From contig CAJUMZ010000002.1 of NCBI GenBank assembly GCA_910587665.1, positions 186,001 through 250,000 on the forward strand: a stretch of DNA of 64,000 nt, given 5' to 3'. Below the pieces are notes generated by a model, which was given only the letters and a program-made list of their open reading frames with translations, was not told where the DNA came from and did no database searches. Each line of letters starts with the position of its first letter. Positions within the stretch are counted from its first letter, which is position 1. Position numbers and translations under genes: made by a program. This DNA comes from an uncultured Muribaculum sp. GTDB lineage: Bacteria > Bacteroidota > Bacteroidia > Bacteroidales > Muribaculaceae. Below are positions 42,992-51,566 of this stretch, piece after piece.

Positions 42992-45022
42992 ATGGACAAA
43001 AACCTCATGACTCGTGCAGCCGACAATATCCGTGTGTTGGCTGCCTCGATGGTCGAGAAAGCAAAATCAGGCCATCCCGGCGGTGCTATGGGTGGTGCCG
43101 ACTTCGTAAATGTCCTGTACTCATCGTTTCTTGTAACGGATCCGGACAATCCCACATGGATTGCGCGTGACCGGTTTTTCCTTGACCCCGGCCACATGTC
43201 ACCGATGCTTTACTCCGTGCTCGCTCTTGCCGGAAAATACTCGGTTGACGAATTGAAAGAATTCCGCCAGTGGGGAAGCCCCACACCGGGTCACCCCGAG
43301 CTCCATCCCGAGCGTGGTGTTGAAAACACCTCCGGTCCTCTCGGACAGGGACATGTAATGGCCGTGGGATGTGCCATAGCGGAGCGGTTCCTTCAGGCGC
43401 GATTCGGCGACTGGATTGCCCACAAGACCTACGCGTTTATCTCCGACGGTGGTGTACAGGAAGAGATCTCTCAGGGCGCAGGGCGCCTTGCCGGATACCT
43501 CGGTCTGCACAACCTGATAATGTTCTATGACAGCAACTCCATCCAGCTCTCAACCGAGACCAATGCGGTGACCGCTGAAGACACTGCGGCAAAATACCGC
43601 GCATGGAACTGGAACGTCATCGAAGTTGACGGCACAGATCCCCTTGCAATGGCCGGAGCGCTCGAAACAGCCATTGAAGAAAAGAATCGCCCCACCATCA
43701 TCATAGGCAAGACCATAATGGGTCGCGGCGCGGTCACTGCCGACGGTCAATCCTACGAAGGCAAGTGTGACACTCACGGCAACCCGCTCAGCGCATCAGG
43801 CGCCGACTACGCCAAGACCATCGAGAACCTTGGCGCTGATCCTGCCGATCCGTTCCACATCTGGGATGACGTAAAGAAGCTTTACGATGATCGTGCGACC
43901 GCACTTCGCGAAGAGGTCAAGGTGCGTCACGCAGCCGAAAAGGCATGGCGCGAGGCCAATCCCGAGCAGGCCGCACTCCTTGACAGCTACCTCGCCGGCG
44001 AGCTTCCCGCAATCGACTGGAAGGCTATCGCCCACAAGCCCGGTATCGCTACACGCGCTGCATCAGCCGACGTGCTTGCAGAGCTTGCCAAGAAGGTAGG
44101 CAACATGATCTGTGCATCGGCCGACCTTGCCAACTCTGACAAGACCGACGCATTCCTCAAGCAGACCCACCCGCTCACTCACGGCGACTTCTCCGGAGCA
44201 TTCCTCCACTGCGGCGTGACCGAGCTTACGATGGCCGCTGTCATGAACGGTATCGCCCTCCACGGAGGCCTTATCGGCGCATGCGGCACATTCTTCGTAT
44301 TCTCCGACTACATGAAGCCCGCAGTGCGCATGGCGGCTCTCATGGAGCTCCCCGTAAAATACATCTGGACCCACGACGCATTCCGTGTGGGTGAAGACGG
44401 CCCCACACATGAGCCTGTAGAGCAGGAAGCCCAGATACGCCTCATGGAAGAGCTGCGCAACTTCAAGGGAGAGCCCAGCATGCTCGTGCTGCGCCCCGGT
44501 GACGCTGCAGAGACTTCTGTATGCTGGAAGATGGCGATGGAAAATACCAAGACTCCTACCGCCCTTATCCTCAGCCGCCAGAACATCCCCGACCTTCCCG
44601 CAGCAAGCGGCGATCGCTACGAAGAGGCCCTTGGCGCTGAAAAGGGTGGATATGTAGTGGTTGACGCCGCCAATCCCGCAGTGACCCTCGTGGCCAACGG
44701 CTCGGAAGTGTCGCTGCTCGTGGAAGTAGCCGGCATACTGGCTAATGAAGGCATCGCAGCGCGCGTAGTGTCAGTCCCCTCTATCGGACTCTTCGAGTGC
44801 CAGCCCGAGGCTTACCGCAACAGCGTGATACCCGCCGACGGCAAGGTATTCGGACTGACAGCCGGTCTCCCCTCCACCCTCCGCGGCGTGGTAGGCAGAA
44901 ACGGCGAGGTATTCGGTCTCGACCACTTCGGCGCATCGGCTCCCTACAAGGTGCTTGATGAAAAATTCGGCTTCACCGCTCCTGCAGTGCTCGCCCTTGT
45001 CAAGGCTTACATCAACAAATAA
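42992..45022 (+). CDS. tkt: Transketolase
   Basis: 676 residues, full length. Thiamine diphosphate features: GHPGGAMGGADF near residue 28, the GPLGQGHVMAVGCAIAE loop, the DGGVQEE equivalent of the GDG metal site, and YDSNSIQLS. The C-terminal half carries THDAFRVGEDGPTHEPVEQ with catalytic His, and LRPGDAAET. It shuttles two-carbon units in the non-oxidative pentose phosphate pathway. The GDG motif reads SDGG here, as in a branch of Bacteroidota enzymes. A strong terminator follows. Confidence 0.95.
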   Translation: MDKNLMTRAADNIRVLAASMVEKAKSGHPGGAMGGADFVNVLYSSFLVTDPDNPTWIARDRFFLDPGHMSPMLYSVLALAGKYSVDELKEFRQWGSPTPGHPELHPERGVENTSGPLGQGHVMAVGCAIAERFLQARFGDWIAHKTYAFISDGGVQEEISQGAGRLAGYLGLHNLIMFYDSNSIQLSTETNAVTAEDTAAKYRAWNWNVIEVDGTDPLAMAGALETAIEEKNRPTIIIGKTIMGRGAVTADGQSYEGKCDTHGNPLSASGADYAKTIENLGADPADPFHIWDDVKKLYDDRATALREEVKVRHAAEKAWREANPEQAALLDSYLAGELPAIDWKAIAHKPGIATRAASADVLAELAKKVGNMICASADLANSDKTDAFLKQTHPLTHGDFSGAFLHCGVTELTMAAVMNGIALHGGLIGACGTFFVFSDYMKPAVRMAALMELPVKYIWTHDAFRVGEDGPTHEPVEQEAQIRLMEELRNFKGEPSMLVLRPGDAAETSVCWKMAMENTKTPTALILSRQNIPDLPAASGDRYEEALGAEKGGYVVVDAANPAVTLVANGSEVSLLVEVAGILANEGIAARVVSVPSIGLFECQPEAYRNSVIPADGKVFGLTAGLPSTLRGVVGRNGEVFGLDHFGASAPYKVLDEKFGFTAPAVLALVKAYINK

Positions 45023-45048
45023 TCCGGTCACCCGGACAAAACACCCTG

Positions 45049-45082
45049 CGGGATGCCGTCAACCACGGCATCCCGTTTTTTT
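45049..45082 (+). terminator. Intrinsic terminator after transketolase
   Basis: An 11-base-pair stem (CGGGATGCCGT and complement) with a five-base loop is followed by seven T. Confidence 0.9.
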
Positions 45083-45135
45083 CTATCCCATTATATTACA
45101 GACAGTCAAGTTAAAGGCAAAATTTAACCGGGGTA

Positions 45136-45166
45136 TTGCAGGAGTGGAGGAAAAGTTGTAACTTTG
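45136..45166 (+). promoter_or_regulatory. Promoter of the rpsF operon
   Basis: TTG (45136-45138), 20 bases, TAACTTTG (45159-45166): a full match, 36 bases before rpsF. The leader is too short for a full S6:S18-binding motif. Confidence 0.75.
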
Positions 45167-45201
45167 CGGCGTTTTTAACACAATTAATAATTATCATAAC
45201 A

Positions 45202-45573
45202 ATGAATCATTACGAAACCGTTTTCATTTTAACTCCCGTTTTGTCTGATGCTCAGATGAAGGAAGCGGTAGACAAGTTCACCGGCGTGATCACAGCCAAC
45301 GGTGGTGCTATTGTCAACGAAGAAAACTGGGGTCTCCGCAAGCTTGCCTACCCCATTCAGAAAAAGTCAACCGGCTTCTACACTCTCGTAGAGTTTGACG
45401 CAACCCCCGACACGATCAAGAAGCTCGAGATCCAGTTCCGCCGCGACGAGCGTGTGCTCCGTTTCTTGACATTCCGTCTTGACAAGTATGCTCACGAGTA
45501 TGCAATCAAGCGTCGCAGCCTCAAGGGAGCAAAACAGAATCAAACAACCGAAACAGAAGTAAAGGAGGACTAA
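45202..45573 (+). CDS. rpsF: Ribosomal protein S6
   Basis: 123 residues. MNHYETVFILTPVLSDAQ, the WGLRKLAYPIQKKSTGFYTLVEF core and FRRDERVLRFLTFRLDKY are standard. The upstream in-frame extension is discarded because it crosses the promoter. It pairs with S18, encoded next, on the 30S platform. The Lys/Thr/Glu-rich tail is typical. Confidence 0.97.
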   Translation: MNHYETVFILTPVLSDAQMKEAVDKFTGVITANGGAIVNEENWGLRKLAYPIQKKSTGFYTLVEFDATPDTIKKLEIQFRRDERVLRFLTFRLDKYAHEYAIKRRSLKGAKQNQTTETEVKED

Positions 45574-45576
45574 ATC

Positions 45577-45846
45577 ATGGCACAGGCACAATCAGAAATT
45601 CGCTATCTCACTCCGCTTTCAGTGGATGTAAAGAAGAAGAAATATTGTCGCTTTAAGAGAAGTGGCATCAAGTATATCGACTACAAGGATCCTGAATTCC
45701 TCAAGAAGTTCCTCAACGAGCAGGGCAAGATACTCCCCCGCCGCATCACCGGTACTTCTCTCAAATTCCAGCGCCGCGTGGCCCAGGCAGTAAAGCGTGC
45801 ACGTCACCTTGCACTCCTTCCCTACGTGACCGACTTGATGAAATAA
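45577..45846 (+). CDS. rpsR: Ribosomal protein S18
   Basis: 89 residues, starting three bases after S6. The YCRFKRSGIKYIDYKDPEFLKKF core and the RRITGTSLKFQRRVAQAVKRARHLALLPY end are diagnostic. It forms a dimer with S6 in the small subunit. Confidence 0.97.
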   Translation: MAQAQSEIRYLTPLSVDVKKKKYCRFKRSGIKYIDYKDPEFLKKFLNEQGKILPRRITGTSLKFQRRVAQAVKRARHLALLPYVTDLMK

Positions 45847-45871
45847 TCTTAACAACAGAGACAATTAAATT

Positions 45872-46324
45872 ATGAAAATTATATTGAAAGAAGACATCTC
45901 CGGTCTGGGTTACAAGGACGATGTTGTCGAAGTAAAAAACGGCTACGGCCGCAACTACCTCATTCCCCAGGGCAAGGCTGTTATCGCCTCAGAGTCGGCA
46001 CTCAAGGTGCTTGCTGAAAACCAGCGCCAGCGCGCCCACAAGCTCGCCAAGATCAAGGCTGACGCAGAAGCTGCCGCAAAGGCTCTCGAAAACGTTGCCC
46101 TCACCATCGCTGCGAAGACCAGCGAGGCAGGCACCATCTTCGGTTCGGTCAACGCTGCCACCATCGCCGAGGCTCTTGAGAAGCTCGGTCACAATGTAGA
46201 CCGCAAGCTCATCACCCTCAAGGAAAACATCAAGGAGCCCGGAAAATACAACTGCACCGTAACCTTCCACAAGGAAGTGAGCATCGAGCTCCCCTTCGAG
46301 GTTGTTGCGGAAGCTGCTGAATAA
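45872..46324 (+). CDS. rplI: Ribosomal protein L9
   Basis: 150 residues. MKIILKEDISGLGYKDDVVEVKNGYGRNYLIPQGKAV in pieces is the N-domain, followed by a long connecting helix and the C-domain (GTIFGSVNAATIAEAL). It binds 23S rRNA near the L1 stalk and helps keep frame. It closes the rpsF-rpsR-rplI operon before a terminator. Confidence 0.97.
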   Translation: MKIILKEDISGLGYKDDVVEVKNGYGRNYLIPQGKAVIASESALKVLAENQRQRAHKLAKIKADAEAAAKALENVALTIAAKTSEAGTIFGSVNAATIAEALEKLGHNVDRKLITLKENIKEPGKYNCTVTFHKEVSIELPFEVVAEAAE

Positions 46325-46350
46325 TCAGTATACACCACAATATCAGATGA

Positions 46351-46384
46351 AATGCCGTGTCGGAAATGACGCGGCATTTTTTTG
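46351..46384 (+). terminator. Intrinsic terminator of the rpsF operon
   Basis: Eleven-base-pair stem (46351-46361 with 46368-46378, one wobble), six-base loop, long T-run. Confidence 0.9.
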
Positions 46385-46415
46385 TTGTCATTATCAAGCT
46401 TTTTTACTAACTTAG
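46385..46415 (+). promoter_or_regulatory. Promoter of the cardiolipin synthase gene
   Basis: TTG at 46385-46387, 20 bases, TAACTTAG at 46408-46415, one mismatch from consensus. It begins within the T-run of the preceding terminator. Confidence 0.55.
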
Positions 46416-46439
46416 GGGCGTGCCGGCGATGCCGGCTCT

Positions 46440-47867
46440 ATGGGTCCTATGGCTTGGTACAACATTTTACTATTATTGGCATATGCCGGCACAATAATAA
46501 GCCTCGTAGCTGTCGTGTTGTCGGAAAACCGCAATCCGGTGAAATCACTCGCATGGATTACGGTGTTGCTTATGGTGCCGGTATTTGGAGTCGTATTATA
46601 CATATTTTTCGGACGAAGCCTCAAAAATACCCGCATGATCACACGCCGCAACCGCCGCAAGCTGCGTAAGCGGGAGTCGTTTCGGAGCATCGACGTGGCA
46701 AAGTTTCCTCTCTCCACGGCGAGCCGACAGCAGATCAAAATGGCAAAGACACTCACCGGCTCAATCTATTATCCCGGCAACAAGGTTGAGATATTCACCG
46801 ACGGACATTCCAAATTCGACGCTCTTCTCGCCGACATTGAAAATGCCCGCGACTACATCCACCTCCAATACTACATATTCACCGACGACAATATCGGAAC
46901 CCGCGTAGCCGATGCCTTGATAAAAAAGGCGCGTGAAGGAGTGAAAGTAAGGGTGATATACGACCATATAGGCTCAATCAACACTAAAACAAAATTTTTC
47001 CGCCGCATGAGTGACGCCGGCATTGCCGTATTCCCCTTCTTCAGAGTGACATTCCCGGTATTCGCCACCCGCATAAATTGGCGCAACCACCGCAAGATAG
47101 CCATAATCGACGGCAAGACCGGATATATCGGCGGCATGAACATAGCCGACCGCTACATCAACGGAGTTGCCTACGGCGCGTGGCGCGACACCCACCTGCG
47201 CATAACGGGACCTGCCGTGGGCGGTCTGCAATACTCCTTTGCAATCGACTGGAACTTCATGGGACAGCCATTGCTGGAAGAGAGCGCCGACACCTCCATA
47301 CGACAGGAGCAGCCTTTCACTGCAGGCATACAGATGATGGCAAGCGGCCCCACGAGCACATGGAGCAACATTGCCATGGTGCTCCAGAAAGCCATTGCCA
47401 ACGCAAAGCGGTGCGTGTTTCTTCAGACACCCTACTTCCTGCCCACCGAAAGCCTCCTGCGCACCCTTCAGGCCGTGGCGCTTGCCAAAGTCGACGTGCG
47501 CATAATGCTTCCGGCAAAGAGCGACTCGGCGATACTCACCTACGCATCACGCAGTTACATACGCGAGTGTCTGCTCGCCGGCATAAAGATATATCTTTAC
47601 GAAGGGGGCATGCTACATGCCAAGACTGTGCTTGTCGACGACGAGTTTGTCTCGGTAGGCTCGACCAATTTCGACTTCCGCAGCTTCGAGCATAATTTCG
47701 AGAGCAACGTGTTTATCTACTCTCCTGAAATAAACATGCAAATGAGACAGATATTTCTCGACGACCTCGCGCAAAGCGTAAGGATAAGCCCTTCGGAATG
47801 GAACAAACGCCCCAAATGGCAGAAAACAAAGGAATCGATATTCCGCCTGCTAAGTCCCGTGCTATGA
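46440..47867 (+). CDS. cls: Cardiolipin synthase (phospholipase D superfamily)
   Basis: 475 residues. Two N-terminal membrane helices (about 5-25 and 37-56) precede two HKD-type motifs: HRKIAIIDGKTGYIGGMN (near 218) and HAKTVLVDDEFVSVGSTNFDFRS (near 396). HLQYYIFTDDN precedes the first. It joins two phosphatidylglycerol molecules, or PG and another lipid, to make cardiolipin at the inner membrane. An alternate start lies three codons in. Confidence 0.95.
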   Translation: MGPMAWYNILLLLAYAGTIISLVAVVLSENRNPVKSLAWITVLLMVPVFGVVLYIFFGRSLKNTRMITRRNRRKLRKRESFRSIDVAKFPLSTASRQQIKMAKTLTGSIYYPGNKVEIFTDGHSKFDALLADIENARDYIHLQYYIFTDDNIGTRVADALIKKAREGVKVRVIYDHIGSINTKTKFFRRMSDAGIAVFPFFRVTFPVFATRINWRNHRKIAIIDGKTGYIGGMNIADRYINGVAYGAWRDTHLRITGPAVGGLQYSFAIDWNFMGQPLLEESADTSIRQEQPFTAGIQMMASGPTSTWSNIAMVLQKAIANAKRCVFLQTPYFLPTESLLRTLQAVALAKVDVRIMLPAKSDSAILTYASRSYIRECLLAGIKIYLYEGGMLHAKTVLVDDEFVSVGSTNFDFRSFEHNFESNVFIYSPEINMQMRQIFLDDLAQSVRISPSEWNKRPKWQKTKESIFRLLSPVL

Positions 47868-47928
47868 CACAATATCCGGAAACATGCCCGCGTTTATAAC
47901 CATAACAGAATATTTCCGCACACAGCCT

Positions 47929-48561
47929 ATGAACCAAACTCTCATAACTTCATTGTTGCTTGCCGCCATGTTGCTCGCCGGTTGTCACCGCAACGACAAC
48001 TCAATGCGGTTTTACTCCGAGATCAAATCGGTTGACAAGCTTGTGCTCGCCCAAATGACCATCTCGAAAATGGCGACAATCGACGATATAAGCCTCAGCG
48101 AGGCAAAAGGGATGAAACAAACCGCCGACGCTATCATAAATACTATGAAAATCGGCGACCGTGTTGCCGCGTATTCTTACGACACATATCTCACGGCATA
48201 CATTGACCTCACAGAGCTTGAACCCGCCGGCATAACCGTCGACGAAAATAATCGGGTCATCTCCATAATACTCCCGGAGATACGGACACAATTTGCAGGC
48301 AGAGACCTTCCGATACGCGAGGATCATTACCGCGTGACAGGGCTCCGCTCGGCAATTGACGCCAAGGAGCGAGCCGCCATCAAAGAGCGCATGAACGAGT
48401 CGCTGAAAGCGGAAGTCACCGGCAACCCCGAGTTTAACGACCGAATAAAAGCAGAGGCACGCCGCAAGGCTGTCACCTACTTCGAGACACTGCTCGGCAA
48501 CCGTGGGTACAATGCCGTCATCTCATTCAAAGGGACCCTGACTTCTCCATCCAAATCATGA
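47929..48561 (+). CDS. DUF4230 lipoprotein
   Basis: 210 residues. A lipoprotein signal (LITSLLLAAMLLAGC, acyl Cys near 18) precedes a DUF4230 domain: SVDKLVLAQMTISKMATIDDI and GDRVAAYSYDTYLTAYIDLTEL, with a C-terminal helix rich in Ala/Arg/Glu. DUF4230 function is not known. The longer frame from 47884 is rejected as it hides the signal. It overlaps the next gene, a second DUF4230 protein, by four bases (ATGA). Confidence 0.88.
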   Translation: MNQTLITSLLLAAMLLAGCHRNDNSMRFYSEIKSVDKLVLAQMTISKMATIDDISLSEAKGMKQTADAIINTMKIGDRVAAYSYDTYLTAYIDLTELEPAGITVDENNRVISIILPEIRTQFAGRDLPIREDHYRVTGLRSAIDAKERAAIKERMNESLKAEVTGNPEFNDRIKAEARRKAVTYFETLLGNRGYNAVISFKGTLTSPSKS

Positions 48562-49160
48562 CACCGACAATGAAGTCCAAGAATATCATAACGCTAATCG
48601 CCGTCATCGCCCTTGCGGCCGCGGTGGCAGGAATCATATGGTACAAGATGTCGCCCGACAGTGACAGCACCGACATCCGTGAGGCAACTGTAAGCGACGT
48701 CAAGTCAATGGTGAAACTCTGTTCCATGGACATCTATCAGGAGACGCCCATAAAAGCCCATATCGGCCGACGTCACATATTTGCCCGCGTCACTCTACAA
48801 GGCTCGGTAACTTTCGACATCGAGCGTCTTGCCATAGATTCAGTCGGCGACACATTACGCGTGGAACTTCCCCCGGAAAATGTCGAGATATTTGAATCGA
48901 CCGACAAAAATTCCTATGTGGTCATCGACACCTGGAACGACCGGACATTGGGCAGCACTCATTTCACTGCAGCCGAAGAAAACAAGATAAAGGAGCAAGT
49001 GAAGAAAAACGCGATAAAAAACCTCTACCGCAAAGGCTTCATCAGGCAGGCACGCGCCGAGGCCACCGGCAACCTCTCGCGCATGCTTTCGGCTGTGACA
49101 GGAAAGCCGGTCATTGTCACCGATCCCACCCCGGAAGGGAAATCCCGCAGCTCGGAATGA
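48558..49160 (+). CDS. DUF4230 membrane-anchored protein
   Basis: 200 residues with a single N-terminal membrane helix (about 9-29), then a DUF4230 domain: SMVKLCSMDIYQETPIKAHIGRRHIFARVTLQGSVTFDIERL in pieces. It is a paralogue of the gene before it, with which it is translationally coupled. One member is a lipoprotein and this one an inner-membrane-anchored form, so the two may face each other across the periplasm; that is inference. Confidence 0.87.
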   Translation: MTPTMKSKNIITLIAVIALAAAVAGIIWYKMSPDSDSTDIREATVSDVKSMVKLCSMDIYQETPIKAHIGRRHIFARVTLQGSVTFDIERLAIDSVGDTLRVELPPENVEIFESTDKNSYVVIDTWNDRTLGSTHFTAAEENKIKEQVKKNAIKNLYRKGFIRQARAEATGNLSRMLSAVTGKPVIVTDPTPEGKSRSSE

Positions 49161-49208
49161 TTGCTGCCTAAAATCGCTTTTTGACACATAATTTTCACGT
49201 CAAATATG

Positions 49209-49238
49209 TTGCACTATAAGATTTTTATCGTACTTTTG
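49209..49238 (+). promoter_or_regulatory. Promoter of the ZapB-like/ZapA/RNase Y block
   Basis: TTG (49209-49211), 19 bases, TACTTTTG (49231-49238), close to the first start codon. Confidence 0.7.
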
Positions 49239-49254
49239 TAAAAATTTGGAATAA

Positions 49255-49548
49255 ATGGCAAGCGACTTGCAGCAGACACTTTTGCGCATAAGCCGTAAGG
49301 CAGAGTCACTGACAGAGCGTTACAACGCGCTCCGTCAAGCAAAAAAAGAAGCCGACGAGACTATTGACCGTTTGGAGAAAAAGATATCAAGTCAAGATGA
49401 CGAGATAAGGATTCTGAAAAGCAGGATCGAGTATCTTACAGTGGTGACTACCGCGATCCCCAACCGTCAGGATGTCGAGCGAAGCAGAGCCAGGATTTCC
49501 GAATTAGTGCGGGAAATCGACAAGTGCATCACAGAGCTAAGCGAATGA
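49255..49548 (+). CDS. Small coiled-coil protein, ZapB-like
   Basis: 97 residues, nearly all coiled coil: heptads run from LQQTLLRISRKAESLTERY to IEYLTVVTT, break at IPNRQD, and resume. Such genes occur directly before zapA throughout Bacteroidota, four bases apart here. A role in division-site assembly together with ZapA is inferred from context and shape; sequence likeness to E. coli ZapB is only general. Confidence 0.8.
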   Translation: MASDLQQTLLRISRKAESLTERYNALRQAKKEADETIDRLEKKISSQDDEIRILKSRIEYLTVVTTAIPNRQDVERSRARISELVREIDKCITELSE

Positions 49549-49552
49549 TGCG

Positions 49553-49846
49553 ATGAAAGATAAACTGAATATAAAAGTAAAATTGGCTGATCTTGCCCCG
49601 CTCGGCATGGTAGTCAATTTTGAAGGCGAGGAGGAAGTCAGGCTTGCCGAAAGATACGTTAACCGCGTATGGAGCAAGTGGATGGAATCCAAGCCAGCCG
49701 ACAAGACATCAAAGGATGTGCTCGGCATGGTGGCATTACATTTTGCAAAGCTTTACGTGATAGAGCAGCGTAAAAACGAGCGTATCGACGATACGCTGAA
49801 GGAATTTGAAGAAAGACTCGACAAGATATTGCTCAACATCGAGTGA
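49553..49846 (+). CDS. zapA: Cell division protein ZapA
   Basis: 97 residues matching ZapA: LNIKVKLADLAPLGMVVNFEGEEEVRLAERYVNRVW in pieces, the helix LGMVALHFAKLYVIEQRK, and a C-terminal coiled coil. It binds FtsZ and bundles its filaments at midcell. It lies between the ZapB-like gene and a structured non-coding region. Confidence 0.88.
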   Translation: MKDKLNIKVKLADLAPLGMVVNFEGEEEVRLAERYVNRVWSKWMESKPADKTSKDVLGMVALHFAKLYVIEQRKNERIDDTLKEFEERLDKILLNIE

Positions 49847-49856
49847 CGGCTCAACA

Positions 49857-49960
49857 ATCCTTCTGCCGGCAACATATTCAAGGGAGTGCGCTCCCCCACG
49901 TTTTGAGAGAAATTAACCTGCACTTATAACCAAAACCACGCCGATATAAGGCGGAAGGAT
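49857..49960 (+). ncRNA. ssrS: Structured RNA between zapA and rny, candidate 6S RNA
   Basis: A closing stem of 11 base pairs joins 49857-49867 (ATCCTTCTGCC) with 49950-49960 (GGCGGAAGGAT), one wobble. Inside are a GGGAG/CTCCC hairpin (about 49882-49895) and a GTTTTG/CAAAAC stem (about 49900-49936), giving a rod with an open centre, as in 6S RNA. The place next to zapA also fits 6S genes in several phyla. The primary sequence is not recognised with certainty and the ends are not fixed. Confidence 0.5.
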
Positions 49961-50005
49961 GGTCTATGAGTGCTTTTTGTTTTATATTATCATTATTCAC
50001 ATATC

Positions 50006-51550
50006 ATGGATCCACTCATATTATCCATTGTAGTAGGCGTAGTGGCAGCCCTGATCGGGGTTGTCGCCACAATCATAGTTCAGAAGTCGGTAGGAAGAAG
50101 CCAGGCAAAGACCATAGTCGAGGAAGCCAGACAAGAGGCCGAGGTGCTGAAACAAAAAAAGCTTCTTGAAGCCCGTGAAGAAGAGCTTCAGATAAAGGCT
50201 GAGGCTGAAAAGCAGGCTAACTCAAGGCTCGCAAAGGTGCAGCAATCGGAAGCCCGTATAAAGCAACGCGAACTGCAACTAAACCAACAGCAGGGCGACA
50301 TAGCCCGCCGCCGCAACGAGATCGACGCCACAAAGGCAAACCTCGACGCGCAGGCAGTAGTGCTTGAAAGCCAGAAAGCCGAGCTTGACAAGCTTACCCG
50401 TACGGCACAGGATACTCTTGAACACATTTCCGGACTATCAGCCGAGGAGGCGAAGAGCAAGCTTGTCGAGTCGCTCAAGGATGAAGCGAAGACCGCGGCT
50501 GCAAGCTACATCAACGATATCATGGATGAAGCGAAGCTTACCGCCAACAAGGAGGCAAAGCGCATCGTAGTGCAGTCGATACAGCGTGTGGCTACCGAGA
50601 CTGCGATCGAAAACTCGGTGACAGTATTCCACATCGACTCCGACGAAATCAAAGGTCGCATCATCGGTCGTGAAGGCCGCAATATCCGCGCGCTCGAGGC
50701 TGCTACAGGCATCGAGATCATCGTCGATGATACTCCGGAGGCAATCGTGCTTTCAGGATTTGACCCCGTTCGCCGCGAGATAGCCCGTCTAGCCCTACAT
50801 CAACTTGTAGCCGACGGTCGTATACATCCGGCACGTATCGAGGAAGTCGTGGCAAAGGTGCGCAAGCAGATCGAGGAAGAGATCGTAGAGACAGGAAAGC
50901 GCACGGCAATCGACCTTGGCATCCACGGTCTGCATCCCGACCTCATCCGCATGGTAGGAAAAATGAAATATCGCTCCAGCTACGGACAAAACCTTCTACA
51001 GCACTCGCGCGAGACTGCCAACCTGTGTGCGATAATGGCATCGGAGCTCGGACTCAACCCCAAGAAAGCCCGCCGCGCAGGTTTGCTTCATGATATAGGC
51101 AAGGTGCCTGATGAAGAACCTGAATTGCCTCACGCACTTCTCGGCATGAAACTTGCTGAAAAATACAAGGAAAAGCCTGAGATATGCAATGCGATCGGAG
51201 CCCACCACGACGAAATCGAGCAGACCACGCTTCTTGCGCCCATCGTGCAGGTGTGTGACGCCATATCGGGCGCACGCCCCGGCGCACGCCGCGAAATCGT
51301 GGAAGCATATATCAAGCGCCTCAACGACCTTGAACAGCTGGCGCTCTCCTATCCCGGCGTAATCAAGACCTATGCCATTCAGGCAGGTCGCGAGCTGAGG
51401 GTGATCGTAGGTGCCGACAAGATCGACGATGTTGAGACAGAAAAACTCTCATCCGAAATAGCCAAGCGCATTCAGGATGAAATGACTTACCCCGGACAGG
51501 TAAAAATCACCGTCATACGCGAGACCCGTTCGGTAAGCTTCGCCAAATAA
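50006..51550 (+). CDS. rny: Ribonuclease Y
   Basis: 514 residues. One N-terminal membrane helix (LILSIVVGVVAALIGVVATIIV in pieces), a long coiled coil (about 30-190), a KH domain with IKGRIIGREGRNIRALE, and an HD domain with RAGLLHDIGK and AHHDEIEQTT. It is a membrane-bound endonuclease that begins mRNA decay. The start MDPLIL is chosen because the frame open from 49970 has no family match before it. Confidence 0.96.
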   Translation: MDPLILSIVVGVVAALIGVVATIIVQKSVGRSQAKTIVEEARQEAEVLKQKKLLEAREEELQIKAEAEKQANSRLAKVQQSEARIKQRELQLNQQQGDIARRRNEIDATKANLDAQAVVLESQKAELDKLTRTAQDTLEHISGLSAEEAKSKLVESLKDEAKTAAASYINDIMDEAKLTANKEAKRIVVQSIQRVATETAIENSVTVFHIDSDEIKGRIIGREGRNIRALEAATGIEIIVDDTPEAIVLSGFDPVRREIARLALHQLVADGRIHPARIEEVVAKVRKQIEEEIVETGKRTAIDLGIHGLHPDLIRMVGKMKYRSSYGQNLLQHSRETANLCAIMASELGLNPKKARRAGLLHDIGKVPDEEPELPHALLGMKLAEKYKEKPEICNAIGAHHDEIEQTTLLAPIVQVCDAISGARPGARREIVEAYIKRLNDLEQLALSYPGVIKTYAIQAGRELRVIVGADKIDDVETEKLSSEIAKRIQDEMTYPGQVKITVIRETRSVSFAK

Positions 51551-51566
51551 ATCCTCACGGTGAGTC

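Noticed and set aside
45122..45201. S6:S18-binding leader motif before rpsF
   Set aside because: The transcript leader after the promoter is only about 30 bases, too short for the known motif.
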